From the NCBI RefSeq assembly GCF_007896435.1, contig NZ_VCBL01000001.1:62001-126000 (forward strand): 64,000 nt of DNA, given 5' to 3'. Source of the DNA: Rummeliibacillus suwonensis. GTDB taxonomy: Bacteria > Bacillota > Bacilli > Bacillales_A > Planococcaceae. The notes under the pieces were generated by a model. The model saw only the letters and a program-made list of their open reading frames with translations. It was not told where the DNA came from and ran no database searches. Shown here one piece after another: positions 16,387 to 26,500 of this stretch; within the stretch, counting starts at the first letter, position 1; every line of letters begins with the position of its first letter. The translations under genes were made by a program, and so were the position numbers.

Positions 16387-17286
16387 TTACTCAAAAATAT
16401 TATGCTCATGCTCACGGTTTAGTCCTTCTGGTTCGATATGAACAAGTACGACTGCAAAAGGCTTTACTTGGCGAATCGTTGCTTCTATTTCTTCTGTAAT
16501 ATGATGACTTTGCCAAACATTTAACTCAGGATTTACCGTAACAGTCAAATCAACAAATATTAGATTTCCATGATTTCGACCTTTGAAATCTATTAGTCGA
16601 ATCACACCGTCTACGTTTTTAACAAGCGCAGACAAAGCCTCTAATTCTTCTTCATCAAATCCATCTGTCAATGTATGTACTGCATCGAAGAAAATATCAT
16701 AGGCCGTTTTTAAAATGAGGCAGCCTACTATTATGGCAGTAATGGAATCAATAATAGGAAAGCCGAAAATAGCGCCGAAGATACCCACTGAAGTCCCGAA
16801 GCTGACCCATGCATCTGAGCGATTATCATAAGCTGCTGCTTTCACTGCGGAACTCTCAATACGATTCGCTAGTTTTATATTGAAAAAGTAAACCAAATAC
16901 ATGATAATACCACTGCCGAGTGCCACAAATGCTGTCAGTAGTGAAGGTGTAGGATGATTGTGCTCAATCAGGCTTTTCCCTGCATTAAATAATACTTGGA
17001 TACCTACCATCGCCATAATAAAGGAAGCAATGAGAGAGGAAACAGTCTCAGCACGCAGATGACCGTAATGATGATCCTTGTCTGGTGGCTTTTGCGAAAT
17101 TCGTAGTCCAATTAGGACAGCTATAGATGCAATAATATCGGTTGTATTATTTAGACCATCTGCTTTAAGAGCTGTGGAATGTCCGATAAAACCAATCGTT
17201 AATTTAGTAGAACTGAGTAAAAGGTAGGTTAGTATACTCAACCAAGCTCCTTTTTCCCCTTGTCTTAAATTTGTATATAAGTCCAC
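16387..17286 (-). CDS. Cation diffusion facilitator (metal efflux)
   Basis: A 299-residue CDF transporter with six predicted spans, of the MneP/YdfM type, probably exporting Mn2+, Zn2+ or Fe2+ in exchange for protons. Metal-site motifs are visible in span 2 (ALKADGLNNTTDI, giving the Asn/Asp pair), in HHYGHLRAE and in span 5 (YDNRSDAWVS). The cytosolic C-terminal domain (about 205-299) carries the metal-sensing beta-alpha-beta fold. I start at GTG 17286 because AAGGAGG lies eight bases before it; an upstream TTG would put the ribosome binding site inside the gene. The metal cannot be decided from sequence. Confidence 0.88.
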   Translation of the reverse strand: MDLYTNLRQGEKGAWLSILTYLLLSSTKLTIGFIGHSTALKADGLNNTTDIIASIAVLIGLRISQKPPDKDHHYGHLRAETVSSLIASFIMAMVGIQVLFNAGKSLIEHNHPTPSLLTAFVALGSGIIMYLVYFFNIKLANRIESSAVKAAAYDNRSDAWVSFGTSVGIFGAIFGFPIIDSITAIIVGCLILKTAYDIFFDAVHTLTDGFDEEELEALSALVKNVDGVIRLIDFKGRNHGNLIFVDLTVTVNPELNVWQSHHITEEIEATIRQVKPFAVVLVHIEPEGLNREHEHNIFE

Positions 17287-17384
17287 AATGTTTCCTCCTT
17301 GCAAAAGTTTCAGACAAGCGAAAACGACGCACCCTATTGAATAATAGTGTGCGCCGTTCTCTGTCTAGTTAAACCAACTGATGA

Positions 17385-18740
17385 TTAAAGTTCAGTTGAA
17401 TTATTTTCTTCATCATCTAAAGCTGTTTTTTCTATCTTGTCTGGTAGTTTGATGACTTCTAGATAAAGAATATGATGGCCGTCTACCTCTTTAATGATAA
17501 ATTCATAACCTTGCTCAGTAATCTTTTCACCTTCTACAGCATCAAAATCTTTTGTCATGAACCAACCGCCGATTGTGTCAATATCATCCTCTTCGATATT
17601 AATCCCTAAGAAGTCATTGACGTTTTCGATTAACATTTTGGCATCTAGGATATAGTGGTCATCTTCAATTTTACGAATTTCAGGGACTTCATCTTGGTCA
17701 AATTCGTCGCGAATATCACCAACGATTTCTTCAATGATATCTTCAATTGTGACGAGACCTGAAGTACCACCATATTCATCCATTAGAATGGCCATATGGA
17801 TGCGTTCACGTTGTATTTTTAACAGTAGATCACTTAGTGGCATTGTTTCAAAAACACGAATAATCGGTTGCATATATTCAGTAACAGGCTTAGAACCATT
17901 TACTGTTGAATTTTTAATATAAGCTGTTAAAAGATTTTTCATGTTGACCAAACCGATGATATGGTCTTTGTCTCCATCTACAATTGGATATCGGGTATAT
18001 TGTTCTACACCCATTACTTCAAATACTTCTTTTAACGTTAAATCTTTATCAATTCCAATAATTTCAGTACGAGGTACCATGATTTCTTTGGCAATACGAT
18101 CGTCGAATTCAAAAATGCTATTCACATATTTATATTCGGATGGATTAATCTCGCCGCCCTTTAAACTATCTGATAAAATAATTCGCAATTCTTCCTCTGT
18201 CATTGCGACTTCGGACTCTTTCATTCCTTTTAGACCAAACAGAGCAGCTAAGGCATTAGCTGAGGAATTTAAGAGTTTGATGAATATAAACATCACATTA
18301 TGGAATAAGATTAAAAAGCCGGAAATATTGAGTGCTACACTTTCAGCTTTTTGAATCGCCAATGTTTTTGGTGCTAACTCACCCATAACGACATGTATAA
18401 ATGTTACGATTGAGAATGATAGGATAAATGATAGGAATGACGTAATACTAGCATTTAAGTCAAGTAGATTGAATAACGGGGCTAATAGTTTGGCAACCGT
18501 TCCTTCTCCTAACCAACCTAAACCTAAAGACGTAATCGTAATCCCTAGTTGGCATGCGGATAAATATTCATCTAAATTTGTAATAACCTTTTTAGCTTTT
18601 AAAGCTTTTTTGTTACCTTCAGCAATAAGCTGATCAATTCTAGTTGTTCTAACTTTTACGATAGCAAACTCAGTTGCTACGAAAACTGCCGAACATGCGA
18701 TCAAGACAGCAAACGCTGTCAATCGTATGGCTATGTCCAA
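17385..18740 (-). CDS. CNNM/CorC-type membrane protein with CBS pair (hemolysin-C family)
   Basis: A 451-residue protein: N-terminal DUF21/CNNM membrane domain (about 1-190), tandem CBS domains (about 210-340; MVPRTEIIGI, YTRYPIVDGD, MDEYGGTSGLVTIEDI) and a C-terminal CorC_HlyC domain ending near 430. Homologues in B. subtilis (YhdP, YugS group) and in S. aureus (MpfA) act in Mg2+ efflux or homeostasis. I start at TTG 18740 after AAAGGAAG, giving MDIAIRLTAFAV, which matches the family's usual N terminus; the frame stays open upstream for 43 codons without membrane-domain homology. Confidence 0.87.
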   Translation of the reverse strand: MDIAIRLTAFAVLIACSAVFVATEFAIVKVRTTRIDQLIAEGNKKALKAKKVITNLDEYLSACQLGITITSLGLGWLGEGTVAKLLAPLFNLLDLNASITSFLSFILSFSIVTFIHVVMGELAPKTLAIQKAESVALNISGFLILFHNVMFIFIKLLNSSANALAALFGLKGMKESEVAMTEEELRIILSDSLKGGEINPSEYKYVNSIFEFDDRIAKEIMVPRTEIIGIDKDLTLKEVFEVMGVEQYTRYPIVDGDKDHIIGLVNMKNLLTAYIKNSTVNGSKPVTEYMQPIIRVFETMPLSDLLLKIQRERIHMAILMDEYGGTSGLVTIEDIIEEIVGDIRDEFDQDEVPEIRKIEDDHYILDAKMLIENVNDFLGINIEEDDIDTIGGWFMTKDFDAVEGEKITEQGYEFIIKEVDGHHILYLEVIKLPDKIEKTALDDEENNSTEL

Positions 18741-18961
18741 AGACTTCCTTTGTTCCAAACCCAAATGAGGGGGAGAACAAAGTGTACACCTCCTATAGTA
18801 ATAAAAATGTTTAAGACAATCATAAGATATTTTTCGACAAAAAACAAATGATCCAAAGGGTTTTGACAATTTTTCTCACAATTCTTGTCCAATTCATTCA
18901 GTCATAAGTATGGGGAATAGGATGAACGAGAAAATTATCTGGATAAAATTTTCAAAAAGTA

Positions 18962-18990
18962 TTGACAATTAAAAAACTATAATGTTAATA
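18962..18990 (+). promoter_or_regulatory. Sigma-A promoter of the bmr leader
   Basis: TTGACA at 18962-18967, 17-bp spacer, TTAATA at 18985-18990. It precedes the leader peptide ribosome binding site (GGAGGT) by about 30 bp. Confidence 0.7.
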
Positions 18991-19033
18991 TTTAGAAACA
19001 CTAAATAATTAAAAGAAAATGGAGGTATGGAGT

Positions 19034-19114
19034 ATGACAATTATTCAACCTTATTCAATAAGTAGAGAATTTCATAATGCATCCACACCTCAATCCTATT
19101 TTCTTTGTCATTGA
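19034..19114 (+). CDS. 26-residue leader peptide upstream of bmrCD
   Basis: ATG behind ATGGAGGTATGGAGT encodes MTIIQPYSISREFHNASTPQ and a short tail ending YFLCH. It lies between a strong promoter and an intrinsic terminator, the arrangement of the BmrB leader peptide in B. subtilis, whose translation controls read-through into bmrCD when ribosome-targeting antibiotics stall it. The role here is inferred from position, not homology. Confidence 0.72.
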   Translation: MTIIQPYSISREFHNASTPQSYFLCH

Positions 19115-19124
19115 ATGAATACAG

Positions 19125-19190
19125 GTACGGGTGTGTCCCGTACTCTTGAAGATTAGCGCATGCTCATTTTGGGGTATGCGCTTTTTTGTT
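19125..19190 (+). promoter_or_regulatory. Attenuator: hairpin plus intrinsic terminator in the bmrCD leader
   Basis: Hairpin GTACGGG/CCCGTAC (19125-19143) is followed by terminator AGCGCAT..ATGCGCT and six T's (19155-19187). The leader peptide stops just before the first hairpin. An upstream CCACACCT (within the leader ORF) could pair with GGGTGTG of the first hairpin, giving an alternative fold dependent on ribosome position. The alternative pairing is my inference. Confidence 0.7.
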
Positions 19191-19242
19191 GCTTTTATTC
19201 AGAAAGATTTAGTGTAAAAAACAAAAAGGGAGAGAGTGGATT

Positions 19243-19299
19243 ATGTACATTCGAAAAATGAGAAAACAATTGAACAAGGATTCGATTGAAGATGGCTAG
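19243..19299 (+). CDS. Possible second upstream 18-codon ORF
   Basis: ATG 19243 behind AAAAAGGGAGAG encodes MYIRKMRKQLNKDSIEDG, between the attenuator and bmrC. The good ribosome binding site is the only support; it could couple translation into the bmrC region or be chance. Confidence 0.35.
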   Translation: MYIRKMRKQLNKDSIEDG

Positions 19300-19334
19300 C
19301 TAGATTCGCAAAAGGGAAAGGAAGGTAGCAAAAT

Positions 19335-21074
19335 ATGTTTGATGTATTAATAAAACTTCAATGGTTTTTTAAAGAAAATTGGAAACGATATACGATTGCT
19401 GTTGTACTGCTGATTATTGCCAATACACTAGAGGTTATTCCACCATGGTTGATCGGTGAATCTATTGATACCATTCATCGCGGGACGCTAACGACTACAT
19501 TATTACTGCAATTTATTGGTGCATTAGCAGTAATATTGGTGGTAGCATATGTTGTCAATTTTGTTTGGCAATATCAATTGTTCGGAGGTTCCAATGTAAT
19601 TGAACGGAAATTACGAAAAAATTTGATGGCACAATTTTTAAAAATGTCACCCCCTTTTTACGAGCGTAATCGAACGGGGGATTTAATGGCTCGTGCTACT
19701 AATGATTTACGTGCTGTTTCTGTCACAGCTGGTTTTGGTATTATGACACTTTTAGATTCAACATTATATCTTGCTACGATTATATTAATGATGGGCTTTT
19801 CGGTATCATGGAAGTTAACGTTTGCATCTATTATTCCATTGCCAATCCTAGCCATCACGATGCAAATCTTAGGAAAGAAAATTCACGAAAAATATATGAT
19901 TGCTCAAGATGCTTTTGGTCAGATGAATGACCGTGTCTTAGAAGCTGTTGAAGGTGTACGGGTTGTTCGAGCATATGTACATGAAAGAGCAACAGAAAAG
20001 CAGTTTGCTGATATGACAGAAGATGTCTATCAGAAAAACATGGATGTAGAAAAAATCGATGCATGGTTTACACCAATAACACGGGTTTTAACAGGGTTAA
20101 GCTATATGATCGGTCTTGGTTACGGGGCTTATCTGGTATCGATTGGTGATATTACTTTAGGAAATTTGGTATCTTTTAATGTTTATCTAGGAATGGTAGT
20201 TTGGCCAATGTTTGCCATTGGTGAATTGATCAATGTCATGCAACGTGGAAATGCATCACTAGACCGTGTACAAGAGACATTAAATGAGAAAGAAGATGTA
20301 GCGGATCCACAGGCTCCAGCAGTTATCGAGAAACCTAACTCAATCGTTTTTCATGATGTAACATTCCAATATCCACAATCACAGTCCATTAACTTATCTC
20401 ACTTAGAAGTATCTTTAAAAAAGGGTCAAACGTTAGGGATCGTAGGGAAAACGGGTAGTGGTAAAACAACGGTTGTGAAGCAATTATTACGAGAGTACCC
20501 TACAGGTGATGGAACACTAAAATTGTCCGGTGAGTTGATCGAAGCACAAACAAAAGAACAAGTACGCAACTGGATTGGTTACGTACCTCAAGACCATGTC
20601 CTTTTTTCACGAACAATACGAGAAAATATATTGTTTGGAAAGCCAGATGCGACAGAAGAGGAATTACAAGAAGCCATTCGAGTGTCGTGTTTTGAAAAAG
20701 ACTTAGCAATGTTACCAATGGGATTAAATACACTAGTTGGTGAAAAAGGGATCTCTCTATCAGGTGGTCAAAAACAACGAATATCTATTGCGCGTGCATT
20801 GATACGTGATCCTGAAATCCTCATCATGGATGATTCACTGTCAGCTGTTGATGCGAAAACAGAAAGTACAATCATCAAAAATATTCAACAAATCCGTGAA
20901 CATAAAACGACCATCATCGTAACACATCGGTTGTCAGCGATTATGCAAGCCGATTCCATTATTGTATTAGAAGATGGCAAGATCATCGAAGAAGGTACAC
21001 ATCAACAGCTTATTTCACAAGATGGTTGGTACAAAGAACAATATGATCGCCAACAGATTGAGGGGGCGAAATAA
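19335..21074 (+). CDS. bmrC: Heterodimeric multidrug ABC exporter subunit with degenerate ATP site
   Basis: A 579-residue half-transporter: six-span ABC exporter domain (1-310) and ATPase domain. Walker A GKTGSGKTT starts at Gly371, the signature is LSGGQKQR, and Walker B ends in Asp499-Asp500 (LIMDDSLSAVD) where a catalytic Glu is normal. This is the mark of the degenerate subunit in heterodimeric exporters such as BmrC (YheI). It overlaps the next gene by one base and is preceded by a leader-peptide attenuator. The likely role is drug efflux induced by translation inhibitors. Confidence 0.92.
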   Translation: MFDVLIKLQWFFKENWKRYTIAVVLLIIANTLEVIPPWLIGESIDTIHRGTLTTTLLLQFIGALAVILVVAYVVNFVWQYQLFGGSNVIERKLRKNLMAQFLKMSPPFYERNRTGDLMARATNDLRAVSVTAGFGIMTLLDSTLYLATIILMMGFSVSWKLTFASIIPLPILAITMQILGKKIHEKYMIAQDAFGQMNDRVLEAVEGVRVVRAYVHERATEKQFADMTEDVYQKNMDVEKIDAWFTPITRVLTGLSYMIGLGYGAYLVSIGDITLGNLVSFNVYLGMVVWPMFAIGELINVMQRGNASLDRVQETLNEKEDVADPQAPAVIEKPNSIVFHDVTFQYPQSQSINLSHLEVSLKKGQTLGIVGKTGSGKTTVVKQLLREYPTGDGTLKLSGELIEAQTKEQVRNWIGYVPQDHVLFSRTIRENILFGKPDATEEELQEAIRVSCFEKDLAMLPMGLNTLVGEKGISLSGGQKQRISIARALIRDPEILIMDDSLSAVDAKTESTIIKNIQQIREHKTTIIVTHRLSAIMQADSIIVLEDGKIIEEGTHQQLISQDGWYKEQYDRQQIEGAK

Positions 21075-22816
21075 TGAGTACAACCAAAAGACTTTGGCGT
21101 TATGCATTACTTTATAAAAAAATATTAGTTACAGGGCTTTTTCTTTTAGCGATCGCAGTCGCAGCAGATTTAGCAGGTCCATTAGTAGCGAAGAAAATTA
21201 TTGATAATCATATCGCAAAAGCTGCTACACAAGGTTTAGAGTTTAAACCAATCGCTATATTACTTTTCGTATTCTTTGGTTTAGCAGTGATAACGGCCAT
21301 TTTCCGATATGGTCAGTATATTCTATTGCAAATGGGTGCCAATCGCATTATTCAAAAAATGCGAAATGATGTTTATCAACATATACAAACACTCCCGATT
21401 CGCTATTTTGATCGATTACCCGCTGGAAAAGTGGTATCACGAGTGACCAATGACACAGAGGCTATTCACGATTTATTTGTTCAAGTATTATCGCAATTTG
21501 CGGCAAGTTTTATGACCATATTTGGCATCTATATTGCGCTATTTTTCCTTGATTGGAAAATGGCTTGTATTGCGCTACTAGTCATTCCTTTACTTATCCT
21601 TTGGATGATCCTTTATCGTAAATATGCGGCAAAATATAATCACATCACACGTAGTAAATTGTCTGATATGAATGGGATGCTAAATGAGTCCATTAATGGG
21701 ATGACCATTATCCAAGCCTTCGGACGTGAAAAGCAGATGGAAGATGAGTTTAATGAGTTAAATGATGAATATTATAAATATCAAAATAAGTTGGTATTGC
21801 TAGATTCAGCTACCTCACATAATTTAGTAGGAGTGATTCGTTCACTGACATTTATCATGTTTATTTGGTATTTTGGTAGTGCTGAGTTGGCGGGTGATCG
21901 TGCTATTTCAATCGGGATGCTCTATGCATTTGTGGATTATATTACACGTTTGTTCAATCCAGTGACGAATGTTGTCAATCAACTTGCTAACTTAGAAAGA
22001 GCAAATGTTGCATCAGAACGTATCTTTAATCTATTAGATCAACCGGGGGAAGCAGTCGATGATACAAGAATTGATCGTTATCATGGAAATGTAGCCTTTC
22101 ATCATGTTTGGTTTGCTTATAAAGAAGAGGAATATGTTTTGAAGGACATTGATTTTGAAGCTAAGCAAGGGGAAACCATCGCACTAGTAGGTCATACGGG
22201 TTCTGGAAAAAGTTCAATTATGAACTTATTGTTCCGTTTTTATGATGTAACAAAAGGTTCGATTACCATTGATGGTATGAATATTCAAGATCATTCTCGT
22301 CAAACGATCCGACAACATATAGGAATTGTACTGCAAGATCCTTATTTGTTTACAGGCACAGTGGCTTCCAATGTTAGCTTAGAAGATCCGAGGATTTCAC
22401 GTAAAATGATTGAACAAGCTTTAAAAGCAGTAGGGGGAGAGCAGGTTTTAGCTAATTTGCCTGGGGGCATAGATGAACCAGTTATTGAAAAGGGAAGTAC
22501 CCTTTCATCGGGGCAACGCCAATTGATTTCTTTTGCGAGAGCACTCGCATTCAATCCAGCCATTTTAATATTGGATGAAGCCACCTCGAATATCGATACG
22601 GAAACAGAAGAAATCATCCAGCATGCAATGGAAGTATTGAAAAAAGGGCGTACAACATTTGTCATTGCGCACCGACTGTCAACTATTAAAAATGCCAACC
22701 GTATATTCGTACTCGATCAAGGAGAAATCGTAGAACAAGGTACGCACGATGAACTTCTAGCTCTAGGTGGGAAGTATAGTCAGATGTATAAATTACAATC
22801 TGGGGAAATGAAATAA
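21074..22816 (+). CDS. bmrD: Heterodimeric multidrug ABC exporter subunit with canonical ATP site
   Basis: A 580-residue half-transporter pairing with the previous gene. It has an exporter membrane domain (1-315), Walker A GHTGSGKSS, and Walker B LILDEATSNID with the catalytic Glu502. Its signature is altered to LSSGQRQ; together with BmrC's Asp500 this makes one inactive and one active composite ATP site, as in BmrCD. It is shorter than B. subtilis BmrD (YheH), which carries an extra segment. It ends 20 bp before a terminator. Confidence 0.92.
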   Translation: MSTTKRLWRYALLYKKILVTGLFLLAIAVAADLAGPLVAKKIIDNHIAKAATQGLEFKPIAILLFVFFGLAVITAIFRYGQYILLQMGANRIIQKMRNDVYQHIQTLPIRYFDRLPAGKVVSRVTNDTEAIHDLFVQVLSQFAASFMTIFGIYIALFFLDWKMACIALLVIPLLILWMILYRKYAAKYNHITRSKLSDMNGMLNESINGMTIIQAFGREKQMEDEFNELNDEYYKYQNKLVLLDSATSHNLVGVIRSLTFIMFIWYFGSAELAGDRAISIGMLYAFVDYITRLFNPVTNVVNQLANLERANVASERIFNLLDQPGEAVDDTRIDRYHGNVAFHHVWFAYKEEEYVLKDIDFEAKQGETIALVGHTGSGKSSIMNLLFRFYDVTKGSITIDGMNIQDHSRQTIRQHIGIVLQDPYLFTGTVASNVSLEDPRISRKMIEQALKAVGGEQVLANLPGGIDEPVIEKGSTLSSGQRQLISFARALAFNPAILILDEATSNIDTETEEIIQHAMEVLKKGRTTFVIAHRLSTIKNANRIFVLDQGEIVEQGTHDELLALGGKYSQMYKLQSGEMK

Positions 22817-22835
22817 AATTGAACAGTAGATAAGG

Positions 22836-22882
22836 ATAGGAGGCAAACTTGATATATTTCGAGTTTGCCTTCTTAGTTTTTG
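22836..22882 (+). terminator. Terminator of the bmr operon
   Basis: AGGCAAACTT pairs with AGTTTGCCT, followed by a T-rich stretch. Confidence 0.8.
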
Positions 22883-23501
22883 AAATAGATTTCTTATGTA
22901 TTTTAGGGAGAAGGATATTTGCCATGAATCTATGGTTTCTTGAGGGCTGCATGATCCTAGATAAGAAACATTTTAGGCAAGAGGGGGATGCTTTTCATGA
23001 ATACAACAGGTGCAGAATGTGTTTTTGAATAGGATTAGAGATAGAAAAAGTTTAAGATAATATTTATTTGTAAATATATAGAAAACAAGGACGAGGGAAG
23101 ACTTAAATTGTCGAAGGAGCGAATAAACCCTTCTAGAGAGCGAACAAACCTTCTGAAGGAGCAAATAAATTCATTGAAAGAGCGAATAAATCTCGGGGTA
23201 GCGAATAAATCCATCGAGAGAGCGAGTAAACCTGCCAAGAGAGCGAATAAACCCATCGAAAGAGCAAATAAACCCTCCGAAAGAGCAAATAACCTATTCA
23301 AAGAAATAAATAAAACTACCAATAGAGAAAATAGCCCCTCTCCTCGAATCGACAAATCATTTCCTAGAAATCCCCATATATTTTATGGTTTTATCACTTC
23401 ACCTTAACTCGAAAACTGATATGATAGATATTAGTTTGTTTTTCATTTTCCAAAAGTTATTAGTTTCAGTTCATAACATTAAAAGAAAGGAAGGTATGTT
23501 C
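22883..23501. other. Gene-poor stretch before the helicase operon
   Basis: Contains the second family D array (23117-23305). The open frame 23108-23407 is the 21-nt array read in one frame (giving a repeating SERxNKPxERANK pattern) and has no ribosome binding site at its start. The promoter of the helicase gene should lie in 23400-23490; no exact match was picked. Confidence 0.55.
23117..23305 (+). repeat. Family D array: nine units of a 21-nt repeat
   Basis: Units such as gagcgaataaacccatcgaa and gagcaaataaaccctccgaa repeat at 21 nt (one interval of 22). The core gagcRaataa is conserved and the second half varies (cccttctaga, cctgccaaga, ccatcgaaa). Confidence 0.8.
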
Positions 23502-26500
23502 ATGGTACAAGTTGCAGCTATGCCTGCGGTGATACGTACAAACTTAATATTAACGAACAAGGCGCGCGAAGGTATTTTAGCATGGGCGAAGGATGAACAT
23601 GCTTTTTTTCATCTTCAAAAAACATTTGTTGTACATATTGAGCATGTTCAAAATACAGCACAAGACGAAATGGCTGTTACTTTATATTTTGATAACGTAG
23701 AAAATCCAGTATTAGCTGAAAAATTGGACGGACAAGTAGTGGTGATGAATGGTGTTGTAAAATATGAAGGTTTACTCGTGACAAATTTTCGGGTGTTAAG
23801 TAATCGAGTACCTGTTCATACAAATCGACGTTTTAAAACCAATATGCAGTTTGCTACAAATGCTAGTAACACAGTTGGTATGCCACTTGAATTGCATAGT
23901 AAAATTCGAGAACTACCGGTTGCAGAGGAGCGTTCAAAGTATGTTCAAAAGCGTATTTCAAGCTGGGAAGGATATTTAAAAATCCAAGAGCGTGATGCGA
24001 CCATCGATGATATGAATGTTTCCTTCTCTCACTATGAATTCAATGAAGATTTTAGTCGAATGATATTTCAGGTTAGCGGTTTAAAAGAAAACGAATGGAA
24101 AAGGGTCATAGGATTAAGTGCGAAGGTACAAGGTTCTAAAGATGAACTAGGATCTGTATTAAAGGCGCAATCTTCAAAGAAAACGGTTGAAATCGAATTA
24201 CGCCCATTTATACAAGAGCAAGTTCGCAAAAATCGATGGCATCCCAAAACAAAGGAACTGGTGTTTAGCAATTTTGCAACATTGAGTCAGATACGCCGAT
24301 TAAGAAAGGGATTTAGTGATCTCGAAAAAGGATTAGCAGCGAATGCTAACTTAGAAAAAATCCTCTTCGAAGAACGTCCACGAATCCAACAGCCTAAAAA
24401 AAGAGCTCAATTACAATTCGATAATCGTCTCAATGAGTTCCAAAGAGAAGCTGTCGTTGGGGCTATGTCAGCGGAGGATTTATATGTTATTCAAGGTCCT
24501 CCAGGTACGGGAAAAACAACGGTCATATCTGAAATATGCCAACAAAACGCCAAAGCAGGCTTAAAAACTTTGGTCGCTTCGCAATCCAATTTAGCTGTAG
24601 ATAATGCGTTGAGTAGACTTTTAGCCAACAAGAATATCCGGATTCTTCGCTATGGTCGCACAGAAAGTATTGAAGAAGAAGGAAAAAAATTCATCGAAGA
24701 AAATGTTGCACTGTATTGGCGTGAGCAAACCTTGCATGATTTGGAAGCGGAGTTAGCCATTCATAGAGATCGGACGACTGAATTAGAGCATGCGATTGAT
24801 CAAAAAGAAAACGAGCTCCAAGGTTTACAACAGCAACTAAAAGTATTGACAGAAAAAATAGCTGAACAAGAACAAGCCGAAAAGGATTTTGTAATTGTTG
24901 AAGAGGATATTAAAAACTTAAAGAAATCACTAGGATCTTTACGAAAAGAACTGCGTTTACTAGAAGAGCAAACGGCTGAACTATCGTCCAAAAAAGTACA
25001 TGAAGCTAAAAAAATCGAGCAATTCGAAGAAATATTATCAGAATATGGCTCGTTGGAAAAACTGGAAGAAGCTGAACAAGAAAAGCAAAGAGCAGTGATA
25101 AAACTTCGCCAACAAGTTTCCTATTTGATCGCAAAAGATGGTTTAGTCCAGGCGGAGGTATCATTCAAAAATGCACAGACTGCTTATTCAGAATGGTTAG
25201 TCAATCATCAACAACTTGAAACTTCTATGGAAAGCATTGAAGCATGTAAAAAGATTCAAGACTTAACGACTTTTATGGAAGAGCATCATATTCAAGCCAA
25301 TACGAAAATTGAATGGCAACGGAATTCCTTTGAACGCATTCAGATGCAAATGGTTGGCTATAAAGAATGGAGAGAGGTTCGCAAGCGTTTAAATGGCGCA
25401 ATAAGTTTTTTAGAGGAAAAAATTGGTGCATTTGATAGCGAGAAAATTTTACATAACGTAGAAACTCAAGTAGCAAGTGGTTATTCTTCATTTTCCATTC
25501 GTGAGATTGATTCAGCCATTGACCATTTTAAAAAATTTCTTTTGGAAACGCCTGATGTTTATGTCCATCAGCTATATGTTTATCTGGAGCGCTTGTATAA
25601 TCGACGCTTTTTTGTTGAGGAACAATTTGGAATGCTTGAAAATCAACGTCAAGAAATTATGCGCCTATTCCAAATGATGAAACAAGAGGTAAAAGCACAA
25701 GTTTCCTATATTTTAAGCACATCCAAACAGCACGAAAGCGGATTATTAAACATAAAAAATCGTTGTAGTGCTGAAGTTGAACAGTTAAAACGAAAATTGG
25801 AGAAATTAAATGATTCTGCCCAAGTAGAAGAACTTAACTTAACACTATTGGAACTTCAAAACAAATTAGCTCTTGAAGAAAAAGAAGTCCAACAGATTGC
25901 ACAACAAAAGCAAACGGTGGCATCTACTTTACCAAAACTAAAACAAATGCAAGATGATTTTGCTGTGATGGAGAGAGAGGAAAAGGAAGCATTAGAACAA
26001 CTTGCACAAAAAGAAATCCAAGTAAAAGAAGTCAATGCAAAGGGCCTCTCCCAGGAGAAAAAATTAAAAGAGCTAGAAAAGATTCTTCAACAAGATTTAA
26101 CAAGACAGAAACAATACACAGAAGAAACGATAACGAGTGTGGAAAGAATAATCGAAAAGCTTTACCACGACAAGCAACAATTACCGATTAAACAACAGTT
26201 ACAGCAACAATGGCATCAATTATTACTACAGGCAAGTGAGCATGACTTAGATGAGATCCGTAAGCTCTATGTCAATCATGCTAATGTGATTGGGACGACT
26301 TGTGTAGCATCTGCACGGAAAGAGTTTATGGATCATTACCCGACATTCGATGTGGTGATTATTGATGAAGTATCAAAGGCAACTCCCCCTGAATTGCTGC
26401 TACCTATGTTAAAAGGAAAGAAAATTATTTTGGTAGGAGATCATCATCAATTGCCGCCATTAATCGGTGATGACACATTAGAAGAGACCTTAAAAGCAAT

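Noticed and set aside
23108-23407. 99-codon open frame as a gene
   Set aside because: It is the family D array read in frame (period a multiple of three), with no ribosome binding site and low-complexity product.
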